From Lysinibacillus capsici (GTDB taxonomy: Bacteria; Bacillota; Bacilli; Bacillales_A; Planococcaceae): a DNA stretch of 64,000 nt. Every line of letters begins with the position of its first letter. Position 1 is the stretch's first letter. The notes below the pieces were generated by a model that saw only the letters and a program-made list of their open reading frames with translations, was not told where the DNA came from and ran no database searches. Where the stretch lies: positions 29,695 through 93,694 of the forward strand of contig NZ_PXXX01000014.1 of assembly GCF_003367505.1 (NCBI RefSeq), written 5' to 3'. The position numbers and the translations under genes were made by a program. Shown here in pieces: positions 36,641 to 45,914 of this stretch.

Positions 36641-37885
36641 TTACTGTTGCTTGCTACTTATCAACCTTTTATAATAGTGGCTTTTCGAAGGTTTTATATT
36701 TAGCCATAGTAGAATGACAGCTACAAATGCCATCATAAAGGATGCACTAATGACAACTGAGCGTATAGTAATCCATTCAGCGAAAATCCCAAAAATAGTA
36801 GTAAAAATAATAATAAAAAGTGCTTCAAAAAATCCATAAATACTTCCTATACGACCCATGCTCTCAGAGGGAATATTATTTTGATAAAATGTATAAAATC
36901 CTGTATTCGCAAAGGCAGTTGCAAAGGATAATACAAAGCAACCTATAGCAGCTATAAGAAAGGAAAAGGATGAGGTAAATATTAAATAGCCCAGTGCTGT
37001 TACGAGAGACCCCATACCTATTAACCAAGAAGTTGGTATTTTTTCAACAATAACAGAGTTGGTTAGCGAGCCAAATAAAACACCTACCCCTGCGATACTG
37101 ACTAAAATCCCATATTCTCCTTCCGATAAAGCTAATATCTGTGTTGCAAAGGCAGCCTCCAAAGAATCAGTAGCTGTCATCAAGATGATGATAGCACTAA
37201 ACAACAAATAGACTACCATAACATAGGAATTTTTTAAGCTAAAGCGTATGACCATTTGCCAATCCTGAAGCAATACTCGAAAAAGGGATGCTTTTTCTGT
37301 ACGATTCATAAATTTTTCAAGGGCTTCAATGTTCGGCATTTTGAACGTTATACAGGCTGATAGAAATAAAGCAATCGCGTTTAAATATATGGCCATATAG
37401 GGTGTTCCGACTGTGAACAAGAAACCTGCGATTGCTGGCCCAGTTAGAAATGCACCAGAGTCGAGTAAGCTGCGTAATGCATTAAAACGTTTCCTTTGTT
37501 CGACAGGAATTAACTTAGTGATATAAGTCATAGATGTAGGCTGATACATAGAGCTAGCTACTGTAATGAGAAAAACAAGGACATACATCCACAAAAGGCT
37601 TGAAAAGCAGGGGAGTATGACAATGAGTATAGATTGAACCATATTTAGAAAAATCATTAGCTTTTTCTTATTAAAACGATCGATTAGGCTTCCTGACCAA
37701 AAATTAGTGAACAAGGAAGAGATCGCTCTTACAATATACAATCCAGAGACAGCCAGAGCAGATTCTGTGAGGTTTAACACAACTAAATTTAAGGCGATAA
37801 AATAAATCCATTCGCCAACACTTGAAACACCAATACTACATAATAGGATGGCAGGATAACGCCAGCTTTCTAAAGCTTTTCTCAT
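36641..37885 (-). CDS. MFS transporter behind a T-box
   Basis: Twelve-helix major facilitator protein of the DHA3-like group (414 residues). The motif between helices 2 and 3 is SGSLIDRFNKKKLMIFLN near residue 64, and ITKLIPVEQRKRFNALRS lies near residue 125. ATG 37885 with AAGGAGGAA. The long leader upstream is a T-box, so expression rises when a particular tRNA is uncharged. This links the transporter to an amino acid, for import of the amino acid or a precursor, or export of an analogue. The family itself usually exports drugs, hence the interest. Confidence 0.88.
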   Translation of the reverse strand: MRKALESWRYPAILLCSIGVSSVGEWIYFIALNLVVLNLTESALAVSGLYIVRAISSLFTNFWSGSLIDRFNKKKLMIFLNMVQSILIVILPCFSSLLWMYVLVFLITVASSMYQPTSMTYITKLIPVEQRKRFNALRSLLDSGAFLTGPAIAGFLFTVGTPYMAIYLNAIALFLSACITFKMPNIEALEKFMNRTEKASLFRVLLQDWQMVIRFSLKNSYVMVVYLLFSAIIILMTATDSLEAAFATQILALSEGEYGILVSIAGVGVLFGSLTNSVIVEKIPTSWLIGMGSLVTALGYLIFTSSFSFLIAAIGCFVLSFATAFANTGFYTFYQNNIPSESMGRIGSIYGFFEALFIIIFTTIFGIFAEWITIRSVVISASFMMAFVAVILLWLNIKPSKSHYYKRLISSKQQ

Positions 37886-37924
37886 ATAAATTCCTCCTTA
37901 AGCAAAGTGACGATTTGCAAAATA

Positions 37925-38210
37925 AAAAACCCCACCTCCAAGACGATTAGTCTTAGGGACGAGGTTGTAGAATTTATATACTCACGTGGTGCCACCCTAG
38001 TTCACTATTATGTCACCATAATAGCCTTTTCAGTACGGCATAGAGCCTATGCTTATACTGTAACTCTATAACGGGAGTTCCCGTCGCACCATCATTCAAA
38101 CAAAATCCAATGCGCTACTCCGAGGCTTGTTTCAATAATTCGTTCTTACTCGTTTTCAGCAATCCGAGCTCTCTGGGAAGAACAGCCTTATTTACTCTTC
38201 TCTTCAATGT
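37925..38210 (-). promoter_or_regulatory. T-box riboswitch leader of the MFS gene
   Basis: Read on the minus strand, the leader has a stem I region with CCAGAGAGCTCGG and GGATTGCTGAAAACGAG, the downstream CCTCGGAGTAGC segment, and a stem ACGGGA/TCCCGT. Then comes a stem CTATTAT/ATAATAG, the T-box core AGGGTGGCACCACG (37998-37985), and a terminator stem (about 37965-37930) with a T run. The UGGC in the core predicts a tRNA with discriminator base G. I could not fix the specifier codon; AAC, ATT and TTA lie in the candidate region. Confidence 0.9.
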
Positions 38211-38268
38211 ATTTTTGCTAGTGTAGCATATGTACACGATTTTGGTAAATAGTACTATAAAAATATTA

Positions 38269-38892
38269 CTAATTATTTTGTAGGAAGATTTTTAATTGTG
38301 TTATTAGCGATTGGCAGTGCTGTATGGATAAAACAGCATTCAAAGGAATTTCAAGTGAATGATTAAGGTCCTCAAAAACAGCAAGCTGAAGGGTAGCAAG
38401 TTGCGCTAGCTTCTCCTGTGAATAATGAGGGTCCGCTGTACCAATTGCCAAAAATGCATGTTTGTCTAATAGATTTGTCATTGTATGTTGAAGAGAAAGT
38501 AATGGGGTGAAAAGTACATAACGAGCAGGAATAGAAGGAGTCTGCTGCATATAATAATCGACAATAGGCATAGTACCTAAAGATTTTCCTAGATAAACGA
38601 CTTCTCTATAAGGCTTTGATTGCAAGCTATTTTCTACAATAGGGTTGGCAACACGATAGACCATTTTTGATATGGCTTGGGAGTCCTGTTCGAATTGCTG
38701 TTGCTCAAATGTATAATTGATTTGGACGACATCATAGCCAAGTTCTAACAGTAATGCTGTAGAATAATAAAGTATAGGTTTATCATAGGTATAGCCCGTG
38801 CCAGAGAGCATAAAACATACCTTATCGCTTGTTCCATCAAAAAAATTGTAGGATATACCATTGTACATGGCGTGCTTAGGTTTGATTTTCAT
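38269..38892 (-). CDS. Alpha/beta-hydrolase-like protein
   Basis: 207-residue cytosolic protein with an alpha/beta hydrolase layout. A nucleophile elbow YLGKSLGTMP (the serine in GKSLG) lies near residue 107, an acidic residue in AIGTADPHYS near residue 150 and the catalytic histidine in EDLNHSLEI near residue 177. The reading frame continues upstream to 39099, but ATG 38892 with GGAGGAATATTC is clearly the start. Divergent from the oxidoreductase at 38957; only 64 bases separate them. Substrate unknown. Confidence 0.8.
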   Translation of the reverse strand: MKIKPKHAMYNGISYNFFDGTSDKVCFMLSGTGYTYDKPILYYSTALLLELGYDVVQINYTFEQQQFEQDSQAISKMVYRVANPIVENSLQSKPYREVVYLGKSLGTMPIVDYYMQQTPSIPARYVLFTPLLSLQHTMTNLLDKHAFLAIGTADPHYSQEKLAQLATLQLAVFEDLNHSLEIPLNAVLSIQHCQSLITQLKIFLQNN

Positions 38893-38956
38893 GAATATTC
38901 CTCCATCATTTCTATATATAGTATATAATTTTACCATAGCAAGGAGGGAGAAATTT

Positions 38957-39925
38957 ATGAAGGCTATTATTATCAATGAATTTGGTACATCGGATGTTTT
39001 AACTTTTATTGATTGTCCAAAACCGACTATTTCTGAGGGTGAAGTCTTAATAAGGACAACCCATACAAGCGTAAATTTTGCAGATATTAAAAATCGCACA
39101 GGTAATAAAGCTAAAGCAAATTTTCCGATGGTTCTTGGTTTAGATGTTGCAGGGGTAATTGAAGAAGTTTTTAATGATAGCAGTGGTTTTCAAAAGGGTG
39201 ACCAAGTTATCGCATTCCCGAAAAACGGTGCTTATGCAGAATTTGTAGTAGCAAAGGAACAACTAGTTTTTAAAATTCCTAGTCGGGTACCAATCGAGAA
39301 GGTAGCAGCTGTACCGACAGTTTTATTTTTATCATATATGTTAACACATCAAATAGCGGCCATTGGTCAGCAGGATGCCGTCTTAATTCATGCTGCTTCT
39401 GGTGGGGTAGGGACAATGCTTGTCCAAATGGCCAAAAGGCTCGGAGCTAAACAGATTATAGGTACGGTGAGTAATTTAGAAAAAGCCCCAATTGTTTATG
39501 AGCTTGGTGCGGATCATGTACTTACATATGATCAATTTAGTACAAATGTCAATGAACTTACAAAGGGTCAGGGTGTTGATATTGTGTACGATTCTATTGC
39601 AGGAGCTATCACCGAGGAGAGTTTAACTTGTTTAGCGCCTTATGGCACTCTTGTCCAATTCGGGAATAGTGGAGGAAGAGCAGGAAATATAAAAACAGCA
39701 GATTTACACAATAGCTGCCGCAATATAAAAGGATTTAGCTTAGGTACGACAAGAGCTTTGAAGCCAGAACTGTTACAACAGGTGGCGCAGGATATTTTCT
39801 CTTTAGTAAACGAAGACAGTTTTCAGGTGCCAATTGCTAAAATATTTGCCTTAGAGGAAATGAAAAAGGCTCATGAATTTATGGAAAGTCGTCAGCACCA
39901 AGGAAAAATACTTATTAAAATATAA
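38957..39925 (+). CDS. Zinc-free alcohol dehydrogenase/quinone oxidoreductase family
   Basis: NADPH-dependent reductase of the medium-chain dehydrogenase superfamily, quinone-oxidoreductase branch, cytosolic. The GroES-like N-terminal half begins MKAIIINEFG, and FPMVLGLDVAGVIEEV is near residue 59. The nucleotide-binding motif is ILIHAASGGVGTMLVQMAKRLGA with HAASGGVG near residue 150. Zinc ligands are absent. The frame is open from 38861, but ATG 38957 has AAGGAGGG seven bases before it. 322 residues is normal. The natural substrate cannot be named. Confidence 0.88.
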   Translation: MKAIIINEFGTSDVLTFIDCPKPTISEGEVLIRTTHTSVNFADIKNRTGNKAKANFPMVLGLDVAGVIEEVFNDSSGFQKGDQVIAFPKNGAYAEFVVAKEQLVFKIPSRVPIEKVAAVPTVLFLSYMLTHQIAAIGQQDAVLIHAASGGVGTMLVQMAKRLGAKQIIGTVSNLEKAPIVYELGADHVLTYDQFSTNVNELTKGQGVDIVYDSIAGAITEESLTCLAPYGTLVQFGNSGGRAGNIKTADLHNSCRNIKGFSLGTTRALKPELLQQVAQDIFSLVNEDSFQVPIAKIFALEEMKKAHEFMESRQHQGKILIKI

Positions 39926-39932
39926 AGCACAA

Positions 39933-39967
39933 AAAAGATGACACCCATATTTGGAGTGTCATCTTTT
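39933..39967 (+). terminator. Terminator between the oxidoreductase and EcsC genes
   Basis: AAAAGATGACAC (39933-39944) pairs with 39956-39967; the A and T runs on the two sides let it serve both convergent genes. Confidence 0.8.
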
Positions 39968-39972
39968 GTCGA

Positions 39973-40779
39973 TCAACAATCTAGTTCAGTAAGTTTTTCA
40001 TAAATACGTCTTTTACGATAAAGCATAATACCAGTTTCGGCTACATCCTGAATCATGCCTTTATTAGCATAGGCTCCAAAAACCATCCCTGCAATAGGGA
40101 TCATTTGAAACAGCTTTTTCCAGCCTAGCTGATCACGATATGTGTAAAATACCTCCTGCCATCCTTGAAGCTGAGAAATCATGTTATCTGAAGCCTTTTT
40201 TGAGCTATTCATAGTAGAAAGCTCCTGTAAGATTGCTTCTTTACCAACAATATCAGCAGAGGTAAATTGTAGACATTTTACAATAAAAATACGTTCCATT
40301 TTATCGTTCGGATCATAGCCATGAATAATTGCTATTTCTTGCAAAGTTTTTAGTGCAGTCCCTAAAATCATTGGAATATCAATAGCTAAAGTAAAGATGC
40401 CTCCAAAGCCAGTAGAGGCTCCTTGTACAGTAGCAAATTTCACACGTTCATTTTGTAATTTGTCACTGAGGGAGATCATGTCCTCTAAAGGAATCTGACC
40501 AATATCAGATATAGTTATAATATGCTGAGTGGAAGAATGGTCACGAATTTTTTGTATCATGGCTTGTTCATTGATTAAATACTTTCCACCGGACTGAATA
40601 TAATTGCCTAGTTCATCTACCAATAAAGCAATTTTATTTTGGAGAAAGGCAGGTGTCATTTTATCTAATAATTTAAATGGTATTCTCCCTAATTTCTCCC
40701 AAAACCATAAATCTTTTTGATCTTTTTCCCACACTTGAATCTCTTGTAAATGCTGCTCTAATAACTCTCGATTCTCCAT
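39973..40779 (-). CDS. EcsC-family protein
   Basis: 268-residue member of the EcsC family (PF12787). In B. subtilis ecsC accompanies the EcsAB ABC transporter, but stand-alone copies are common and their role is unknown. Family features are the VQGASTGFGGIFTLAIDIP block near residue 120 and MIPIAGMVFGAYANKGMIQDVAETG near the end. A weakly hydrophobic central segment could touch the membrane. ATG 40779 with AAGGGG. No ecsA or ecsB is in the window. Confidence 0.85.
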   Translation of the reverse strand: MENRELLEQHLQEIQVWEKDQKDLWFWEKLGRIPFKLLDKMTPAFLQNKIALLVDELGNYIQSGGKYLINEQAMIQKIRDHSSTQHIITISDIGQIPLEDMISLSDKLQNERVKFATVQGASTGFGGIFTLAIDIPMILGTALKTLQEIAIIHGYDPNDKMERIFIVKCLQFTSADIVGKEAILQELSTMNSSKKASDNMISQLQGWQEVFYTYRDQLGWKKLFQMIPIAGMVFGAYANKGMIQDVAETGIMLYRKRRIYEKLTELDC

Positions 40780-40884
40780 TATTGTCTTATCCCCTTATGT
40801 GTCCATTTAACTTTAAATACGAAAAAAACTATATAAAGTTTCGCTTTATTTAAATGAGATTTCGACAAACTAATGAATCACATG

Positions 40885-42246
40885 CTATTGCCAAACGGAC
40901 GCCAGGAGTGCAATTCCTTCATTTATTTGCTGAAGCGTCAGTCCACCATACCCTATAATGATCATGGTTTCATTTGTTCCATTCTGATAGGAGGTAGAGC
41001 ATGGATAGACTTGAACCCCTACCTCTTGAGCAAGCTGGATCGCGCTACTTTCGGTGAGATGTTGTGGTAGCTTGATGACTATATGAAGTCCGGATTTTTC
41101 ACCGATTACTTGAAATTCATTTGAAAAATTTGAAGAGATGGCGGTCAATAATGCTTGTTGTTTTTTACGATAGATTGTTCGCATTTTTGCCAAATGCTTA
41201 TCGAATAGACCTTGTGCAAGAAAGTCTGCTAAGACAAGTTGGTCTACTTTGGAGACAACCGATTTTTGCTCAGAATGAAAAGTCATAAACGGCACTACTA
41301 AAGACTTTGGAAGGATCATATAACTAATGCGTAAGGATGGAAGCAATGTTTTCGAAAATGTTCCGAAATAAATTACACGCTGAAGCTGATCCATTTTTGC
41401 TAAAGACGGGATTGGTAGCCCCTTATAACGAAATTCGGAATCATAATCATCTTCAATAATAAGCCCCGCGTTCGAGTTAGCCCATTGTAACAATGCCACT
41501 CTTCTTTCTATGGTCATAATCATGCCTAATGGAAATTGATGAGCAGGTGTTGTGTATAACATGTGAATTGGTGTTGCAGGGAGTGTAACCCCTGAATAGT
41601 CCACAGGAATCGCCTCTGTGGACAATCCACATTGCTGTAAAACGGCACGCACTCTTTTAAATCCTGGCTCCTCTAACCCAACGCGTATCGCAGACCCAAG
41701 AAAATGACAAAGAGCCTGAAGCTGGCTTTGTGTACCACTGTATATAAATACCTGTGAAGCATCACAGCTAACCCCACGAGAACGCTCTACATAGCGGGCA
41801 ATCTCTGTGCGTAAAGTTGTCTCTCCCTCCCAAGGGCTTGTTGATAAGTTGTTACTATTAAAATGCTTTTTTATAAGCTTGTGCCAAGCAGCATAGGGAA
41901 AAGCCTCGTTATCCACATGTCCATTTGTAAAATCAAATTGTATATTGTTAGGGATATTGTTACTTGGAACAGATACATGCCGGGGTACTTGCTGTAGCCA
42001 ATCAAATTCAAAGGGCGCAATAAAATAACCAGAACGCTCTTTACTATAAATATAGCCTTCTGCAAGTAACTGCTCATAGGCTTCCTTTATCGTGTGTACA
42101 CTCAAATTCAATGTTAGGGCGAGAGCTCGTTTAGAAGGCAGTTGTTCATGAGCAAGTAATTTTTTAGTAATAATCTTATGCTTTATTTCTTCATAGATTT
42201 GAATGTATTTCGCTAGATTGCCTGTAAATATAATGGAGAGCTCCAG
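40885..42246 (-). CDS. MocR-type (GntR-aminotransferase) regulator with a probable CTG start
   Basis: Fusion of an N-terminal GntR winged helix and a PLP-dependent aminotransferase-like domain. The pyridoxal lysine is in YFGTFSKTLLPSLRISYM, and the preceding IIEDDYDSEFRYKG holds the cofactor aspartate. The first ATG, GTG or TTG in frame (TTG 42111) would cut off most of the HTH. The frame stays open to 42246 and encodes YIQIYEEIKHKIITKKLL and LPSKRALALTLNLSVHT, the missing GntR half. A CTG at 42246-42244 sits seven bases from GGAGGAGG and is the best start. Divergent from a GNAT gene. The target and effector are unknown. Confidence 0.82.
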   Translation of the reverse strand: MELSIIFTGNLAKYIQIYEEIKHKIITKKLLAHEQLPSKRALALTLNLSVHTIKEAYEQLLAEGYIYSKERSGYFIAPFEFDWLQQVPRHVSVPSNNIPNNIQFDFTNGHVDNEAFPYAAWHKLIKKHFNSNNLSTSPWEGETTLRTEIARYVERSRGVSCDASQVFIYSGTQSQLQALCHFLGSAIRVGLEEPGFKRVRAVLQQCGLSTEAIPVDYSGVTLPATPIHMLYTTPAHQFPLGMIMTIERRVALLQWANSNAGLIIEDDYDSEFRYKGLPIPSLAKMDQLQRVIYFGTFSKTLLPSLRISYMILPKSLVVPFMTFHSEQKSVVSKVDQLVLADFLAQGLFDKHLAKMRTIYRKKQQALLTAISSNFSNEFQVIGEKSGLHIVIKLPQHLTESSAIQLAQEVGVQVYPCSTSYQNGTNETMIIIGYGGLTLQQINEGIALLASVWQ

Positions 42247-42344
42247 ATAATTTCCTCCTCCTCTGGTATGGTTGATTTTTTAGTAATTGGTTATATATAT
42301 CATATCAATTTTACCGTTAAATAAGTAAAAAGGAGTGAAGTGTA

Positions 42345-42932
42345 ATGGAATTTATAACATTAGAAAATGAAGTGGTTAAACTAAAGCCTTTAGAATTGAG
42401 CGATTTACCAGGAATTTTAGAGACAGGAAGTTATCCAGAAATTTGGTCACATATGTCCACAACCATAGAAAAAAAGGAAGATGTGAATAAATTTGTGGAA
42501 AACGCATTAAAGGCAAAAAACGAAAAAACAGAATTTCCATTTGTGATTGTGGATAAACAATCAGGGGACATTATCGGGTCTACACGTTTTATGGATATTG
42601 ATGACAAGCATCAGCGATTAGAAATTGGCTATACATGGCTAACACCCGCATACTGGCGTACAGCTATTAATACTAATTGTAAGTATTTGCTATTACGATA
42701 CTCTTTTGAGCATCTTCATTTACAACGTGTACAAATAAAAACGGATCATGAAAATATTCGTTCTCAACAGGCAATTGAGCGAATTGGTGCTACAAAAGAG
42801 GGAATATTGCGTAACCATATGATTCGCAAAGATGGGACAACTAGGCATACCGTTATGTATAGCATTACAATAGAAGAATGGCCACAGGTGAAAAAGCATT
42901 TAGAAAGTCTATTAGTGCAATTGGGATGTTAA
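42345..42932 (+). CDS. GNAT acetyltransferase, RimJ/RimL type
   Basis: 195-residue N-acetyltransferase that would use acetyl-CoA on an amino group of a protein or small molecule. Typical features are LKPLELSDLPGILETG at the start, the beta-4 region RLEIGYTWLTPAYWRTAINTN near residue 88-108, and the CoA-associated RVQIKTDHENIRSQQAIERIGA near residue 130. ATG with AAGGAG. It is divergent from the MocR-type regulator with about 100 bases between, which might control it. Followed by a hairpin at 42941-42975. Confidence 0.87.
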   Translation: MEFITLENEVVKLKPLELSDLPGILETGSYPEIWSHMSTTIEKKEDVNKFVENALKAKNEKTEFPFVIVDKQSGDIIGSTRFMDIDDKHQRLEIGYTWLTPAYWRTAINTNCKYLLLRYSFEHLHLQRVQIKTDHENIRSQQAIERIGATKEGILRNHMIRKDGTTRHTVMYSITIEEWPQVKKHLESLLVQLGC

Positions 42933-42940
42933 TAGGTATT

Positions 42941-42975
42941 AAAAGGGATTTATATAACCCGTAAAACCCTTTTTT
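42941..42975 (+). terminator. Terminator after the GNAT gene
   Basis: AAAAGGG and CCCTTTT with further pairing of TTTA and TAAA, then a run of six T. Confidence 0.75.
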
Positions 42976-43047
42976 CTTATAAAAAGTGTCAAAAAATAAA
43001 GGGGAGGGTAGAGTAGAGTACCGAAAAATTGAAAGAGGGTAATCTAC

Positions 43048-44220
43048 TTGAAACCTAAATACACGTTAAGACAAATTTATGGTGATAATGCTGTGTATAC
43101 ACCCAGAACACCGTATAGCGATAATCCGTGGATGATGGATGATCCTCATAAGCTAGATGCTTTAACCTCAAGAGAAGTTGCTATTGCTGATATCCCCGTG
43201 CTAGTACATCGAGCAACACAAACAGAAAAGGCGCAAGAGCTTCATCAATTAGCAGGATTACCATGGGTAGAACAGCCTTATAGTTATGAGACTCAAGAGG
43301 AATATCTGGCACAGATCCAAACATGGTGTAAGGAAGGGAAGACCATTGTATGTCAATATATACATGACCTGGAGCATATGGATCGTCAATGTTATTGGAT
43401 GGATGCGGAGAAATTTAATGAGTTGAATACAAAAGCTTATATTGATCATTTAATCGATAGTAAATATGTGCCAAGTCGTCTAAATGTGGAGACGTATAGA
43501 CTTTCAGATGCCATTAAAAATTGGCAGCCCCCTGTAGTATTAAAGCCTGGTGATGATTCGCCAACCTCGGGAGGATATGGCGTTACCATTTGTCATAATA
43601 AAGATGAATTGACGGAAGGTTTACGACAATTTCGCATGACAGGAACTGAAAGTATAATTATTGAGGAGCTTTTACAGACAAAGGACAACTATAGCTGTCA
43701 ATTTGTTTACTCAGAGGAGCTAGGGATTCAATACTTAGGAGCTTCCCAGCAAATTACGGATGATAACGGCATTTACGAAGGGAATATCATTGTAGAGAAA
43801 GTACCCGAAAAAGTAATTGAAGTAGGAAAGCATATTATGGAACGTGGCGTTGAGGAAGGCTTTGTCGGTGTGGCAGGCTTTGATTTAATTGTCACGGAAG
43901 CTGGTGATGTTCAAGCAATAGACTTAAATTTCCGCCAAAATGGTTCAACCTCAATGCTGATGTTTCATGATGCTTTAGGAAAGCCCATCAATAAATTTAG
44001 CTCCTATTCATCACAAAGCCCACAACAGAATGATCATTTCTATCAAACAATTAAGAAATATATAGAAAAGGGTATGTTATTTCCTTTATCTTTCTATGAT
44101 GGTGATTATTTTGAGGAGTCCGTCCCTTCAAGATTTGTCGGTGTATGGTATGCAGATACGTTAGAGGAAATTGAAAAACGGGAGAAGGAATTATTAACTG
44201 AAGAAAAGAATGGTCTTTAA
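43048..44220 (+). CDS. ATP-grasp ligase-like protein of unknown substrate
   Basis: 390-residue protein with an ATP-grasp fold. VVLKPGDDSPTSGGYGVT (near residue 166) is the glycine-rich nucleotide loop, SIIIEELL is near residue 212, and VQAIDLNFRQNGS near residue 290 supplies the metal-binding Asp and Asn and the conserved Arg. Such enzymes join a carboxylate to an amine or thiol with ATP. It starts at TTG 43048 behind GAGGG. It stands alone, convergent to an ABC permease gene that starts its 3' end only bases away. I cannot name the substrates. A biosynthetic or peptide-ligase role is a guess. Confidence 0.75.
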   Translation: MKPKYTLRQIYGDNAVYTPRTPYSDNPWMMDDPHKLDALTSREVAIADIPVLVHRATQTEKAQELHQLAGLPWVEQPYSYETQEEYLAQIQTWCKEGKTIVCQYIHDLEHMDRQCYWMDAEKFNELNTKAYIDHLIDSKYVPSRLNVETYRLSDAIKNWQPPVVLKPGDDSPTSGGYGVTICHNKDELTEGLRQFRMTGTESIIIEELLQTKDNYSCQFVYSEELGIQYLGASQQITDDNGIYEGNIIVEKVPEKVIEVGKHIMERGVEEGFVGVAGFDLIVTEAGDVQAIDLNFRQNGSTSMLMFHDALGKPINKFSSYSSQSPQQNDHFYQTIKKYIEKGMLFPLSFYDGDYFEESVPSRFVGVWYADTLEEIEKREKELLTEEKNGL

Positions 44221-44924
44221 TCGACCATTCTTTTTTTATAGATAATTGCTGCGAAAATCCAAGAAAGAAGAGACCATACAATTATCGTAATCATAGGAAT
44301 AAGAACATCTGCCATAGAATACTTACCTTCTAACGCCTCTGCTAAAAGTAATAACTGTGAGCTTGGTAGCCATTCAGCTAATTTTAAGATTGGGTATGCC
44401 GAAGATAGAGCTAAGGCCAGAGGTCCAAATGAGAAGATAACCATTACAGGCAACACAATAATAGATGCTTCCATAATAGATTTAGCAAATAAACCGCATA
44501 TTGTACCTAGAGCAATATAAAACACAGCAGAAAGCAATAATGCAATTGCTAAGATAAAAAGGTTTGCAGGTTCATAGCCAACTAGAAAAATAGCCATTGT
44601 TACAGATACAATTGTAACAATTAGAACAAACAGGCTTTTACCAATTAAAATATCTCCAAGTGAGGCAGGGGAGAGCATAAGACTGCGAAGAGTGTTTTTT
44701 TCCTTTTCTTCTGCAATTAAACTACATTGTACGTAAGTAGTCACTATGGAAAATGTCATGTTAATTGGTAGAAAATACATGCTAATAGTATTTGCACCTA
44801 ATCGATTATATAAAAACGCCATTATAAGTGGTAGTAATACCATAGTTGATACGGCATAGTTCCGTGAGAATTCCTTATAATCCTTCATCAATATAGCTTG
44901 AATACGTGTCATTGAAATATTCAT
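44217..44924 (-). CDS. ABC-2 type transporter permease
   Basis: Membrane subunit with six predicted helices and an ABC-2 layout. The cytosolic segment EEKEKNTLRSLMLSPAS near residue 71 is typical of NatB-like exporters. It overlaps the ATPase gene by four bases (ATGA at 44921-44924), so the two are coupled. Its end overlaps the stop of the convergent ATP-grasp gene by four bases. Probably an exporter or a resistance pump; substrate unknown. Confidence 0.87.
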   Translation of the reverse strand: MNISMTRIQAILMKDYKEFSRNYAVSTMVLLPLIMAFLYNRLGANTISMYFLPINMTFSIVTTYVQCSLIAEEKEKNTLRSLMLSPASLGDILIGKSLFVLIVTIVSVTMAIFLVGYEPANLFILAIALLLSAVFYIALGTICGLFAKSIMEASIIVLPVMVIFSFGPLALALSSAYPILKLAEWLPSSQLLLLAEALEGKYSMADVLIPMITIIVWSLLSWIFAAIIYKKRMVD

Positions 44925-45769
44925 ACTAAATCACTCCCTGTTATTTGCATAAAAATGTCACCTAGTGTTGGCTCGTTTGTATAGATACGTGTAACTTGAT
45001 CGGATTGCATCCATTGAAATAACTTCTCTGCATCTTGAGAACCATTTTCTATAATTTCCTGTTCACCATTTTTAAGCTCTACTGTAATAGTGTCAGATCC
45101 AAATTCTTTTTTTAGATCTTTTGGAGCGCCGATTGCTCGGATTTTCCCTTTATGCAGGAAAGCAACACGATCACAAAGTATTTCTGCTTCGCTCATATCA
45201 TGTGTTGTTAAAAAAATTGTTGTACCCATAGCATTTAATTTTCGTAAGCCATTATATATATGTTGGGTATTTACTGGGTCCAAAGCAGAAGTAGGCTCAT
45301 CTAAAAATAATAATTCGGGCTTGTGCATAATTGCACGAGCAAGTGTAACACGTTGAATCATTCCTTTGGAAAGCTGACTGATCTTCTTTTTACGTTCTGT
45401 ATATAAATTGACAAAGTCCAAAGCTTCTTTTACAGCAGATGGAGATAGCTGATATAAGTTACTATAAAGTATTAAATTTTCTTCAATTGATAGTCTCGTA
45501 TACAAGCCACTATTATCTGTTAAAATACCAAAACGTTTACGATTTTGACTTTGCTTCATTTCAGATGCATGCTGCCCAAATAATAGAACATTACCAGCCG
45601 ATTTATCTGTTTGTGCGGTTAATATTTTAATAGTAGTAGTTTTACCAGAACCACTTGGGCCAAGAAAGCCGAATATTTCCCCTTTTTTAATGGTAAAGGA
45701 AACATCCTGTAATGCTGTTTCATTATTAAAAGTTTTTTTCAAATGTTGCACATCAATCACTGCGTTCAT
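44921..45769 (-). CDS. ABC transporter ATPase, NatA-like
   Basis: Cytosolic ATPase of an ABC-2 exporter. Walker A is GPSGSGKTT near residue 38, the signature is QLSKGMIQRVTLARA near residue 129, Walker B is ELLFLDEPTSALDP near residue 150, and the H-loop is TTHDMSEAE. A C-terminal tail of about 75 residues follows, as in NatA types. ATG with AGGAGG. The upstream gene encodes a regulator with a degenerate ABC domain, in the same orientation. Confidence 0.92.
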   Translation of the reverse strand: MNAVIDVQHLKKTFNNETALQDVSFTIKKGEIFGFLGPSGSGKTTTIKILTAQTDKSAGNVLLFGQHASEMKQSQNRKRFGILTDNSGLYTRLSIEENLILYSNLYQLSPSAVKEALDFVNLYTERKKKISQLSKGMIQRVTLARAIMHKPELLFLDEPTSALDPVNTQHIYNGLRKLNAMGTTIFLTTHDMSEAEILCDRVAFLHKGKIRAIGAPKDLKKEFGSDTITVELKNGEQEIIENGSQDAEKLFQWMQSDQVTRIYTNEPTLGDIFMQITGSDLV

Positions 45770-45914
45770 GTGTAACCTCCTGTTTGTTGTTGATGTCTAC
45801 ACTATAAACAACAAGGGTAAGGCTCACAGTAAAAATCATGTGAAAGGCAGAAAAAGGACCTTTAATGGAATTTTATTAAAGGTGACAGGAGTCGATTATT
45901 TCCTGGGAAATCTA

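Noticed and set aside
37925..38210. tRNA or other structured RNA gene in this gap
   Set aside because: The T-box core and terminator on the minus strand explain the structure; no cloverleaf is present.
40873..41070. Plus-strand ORF of 65 codons
   Set aside because: It is a shadow of the MocR-type gene on the other strand.
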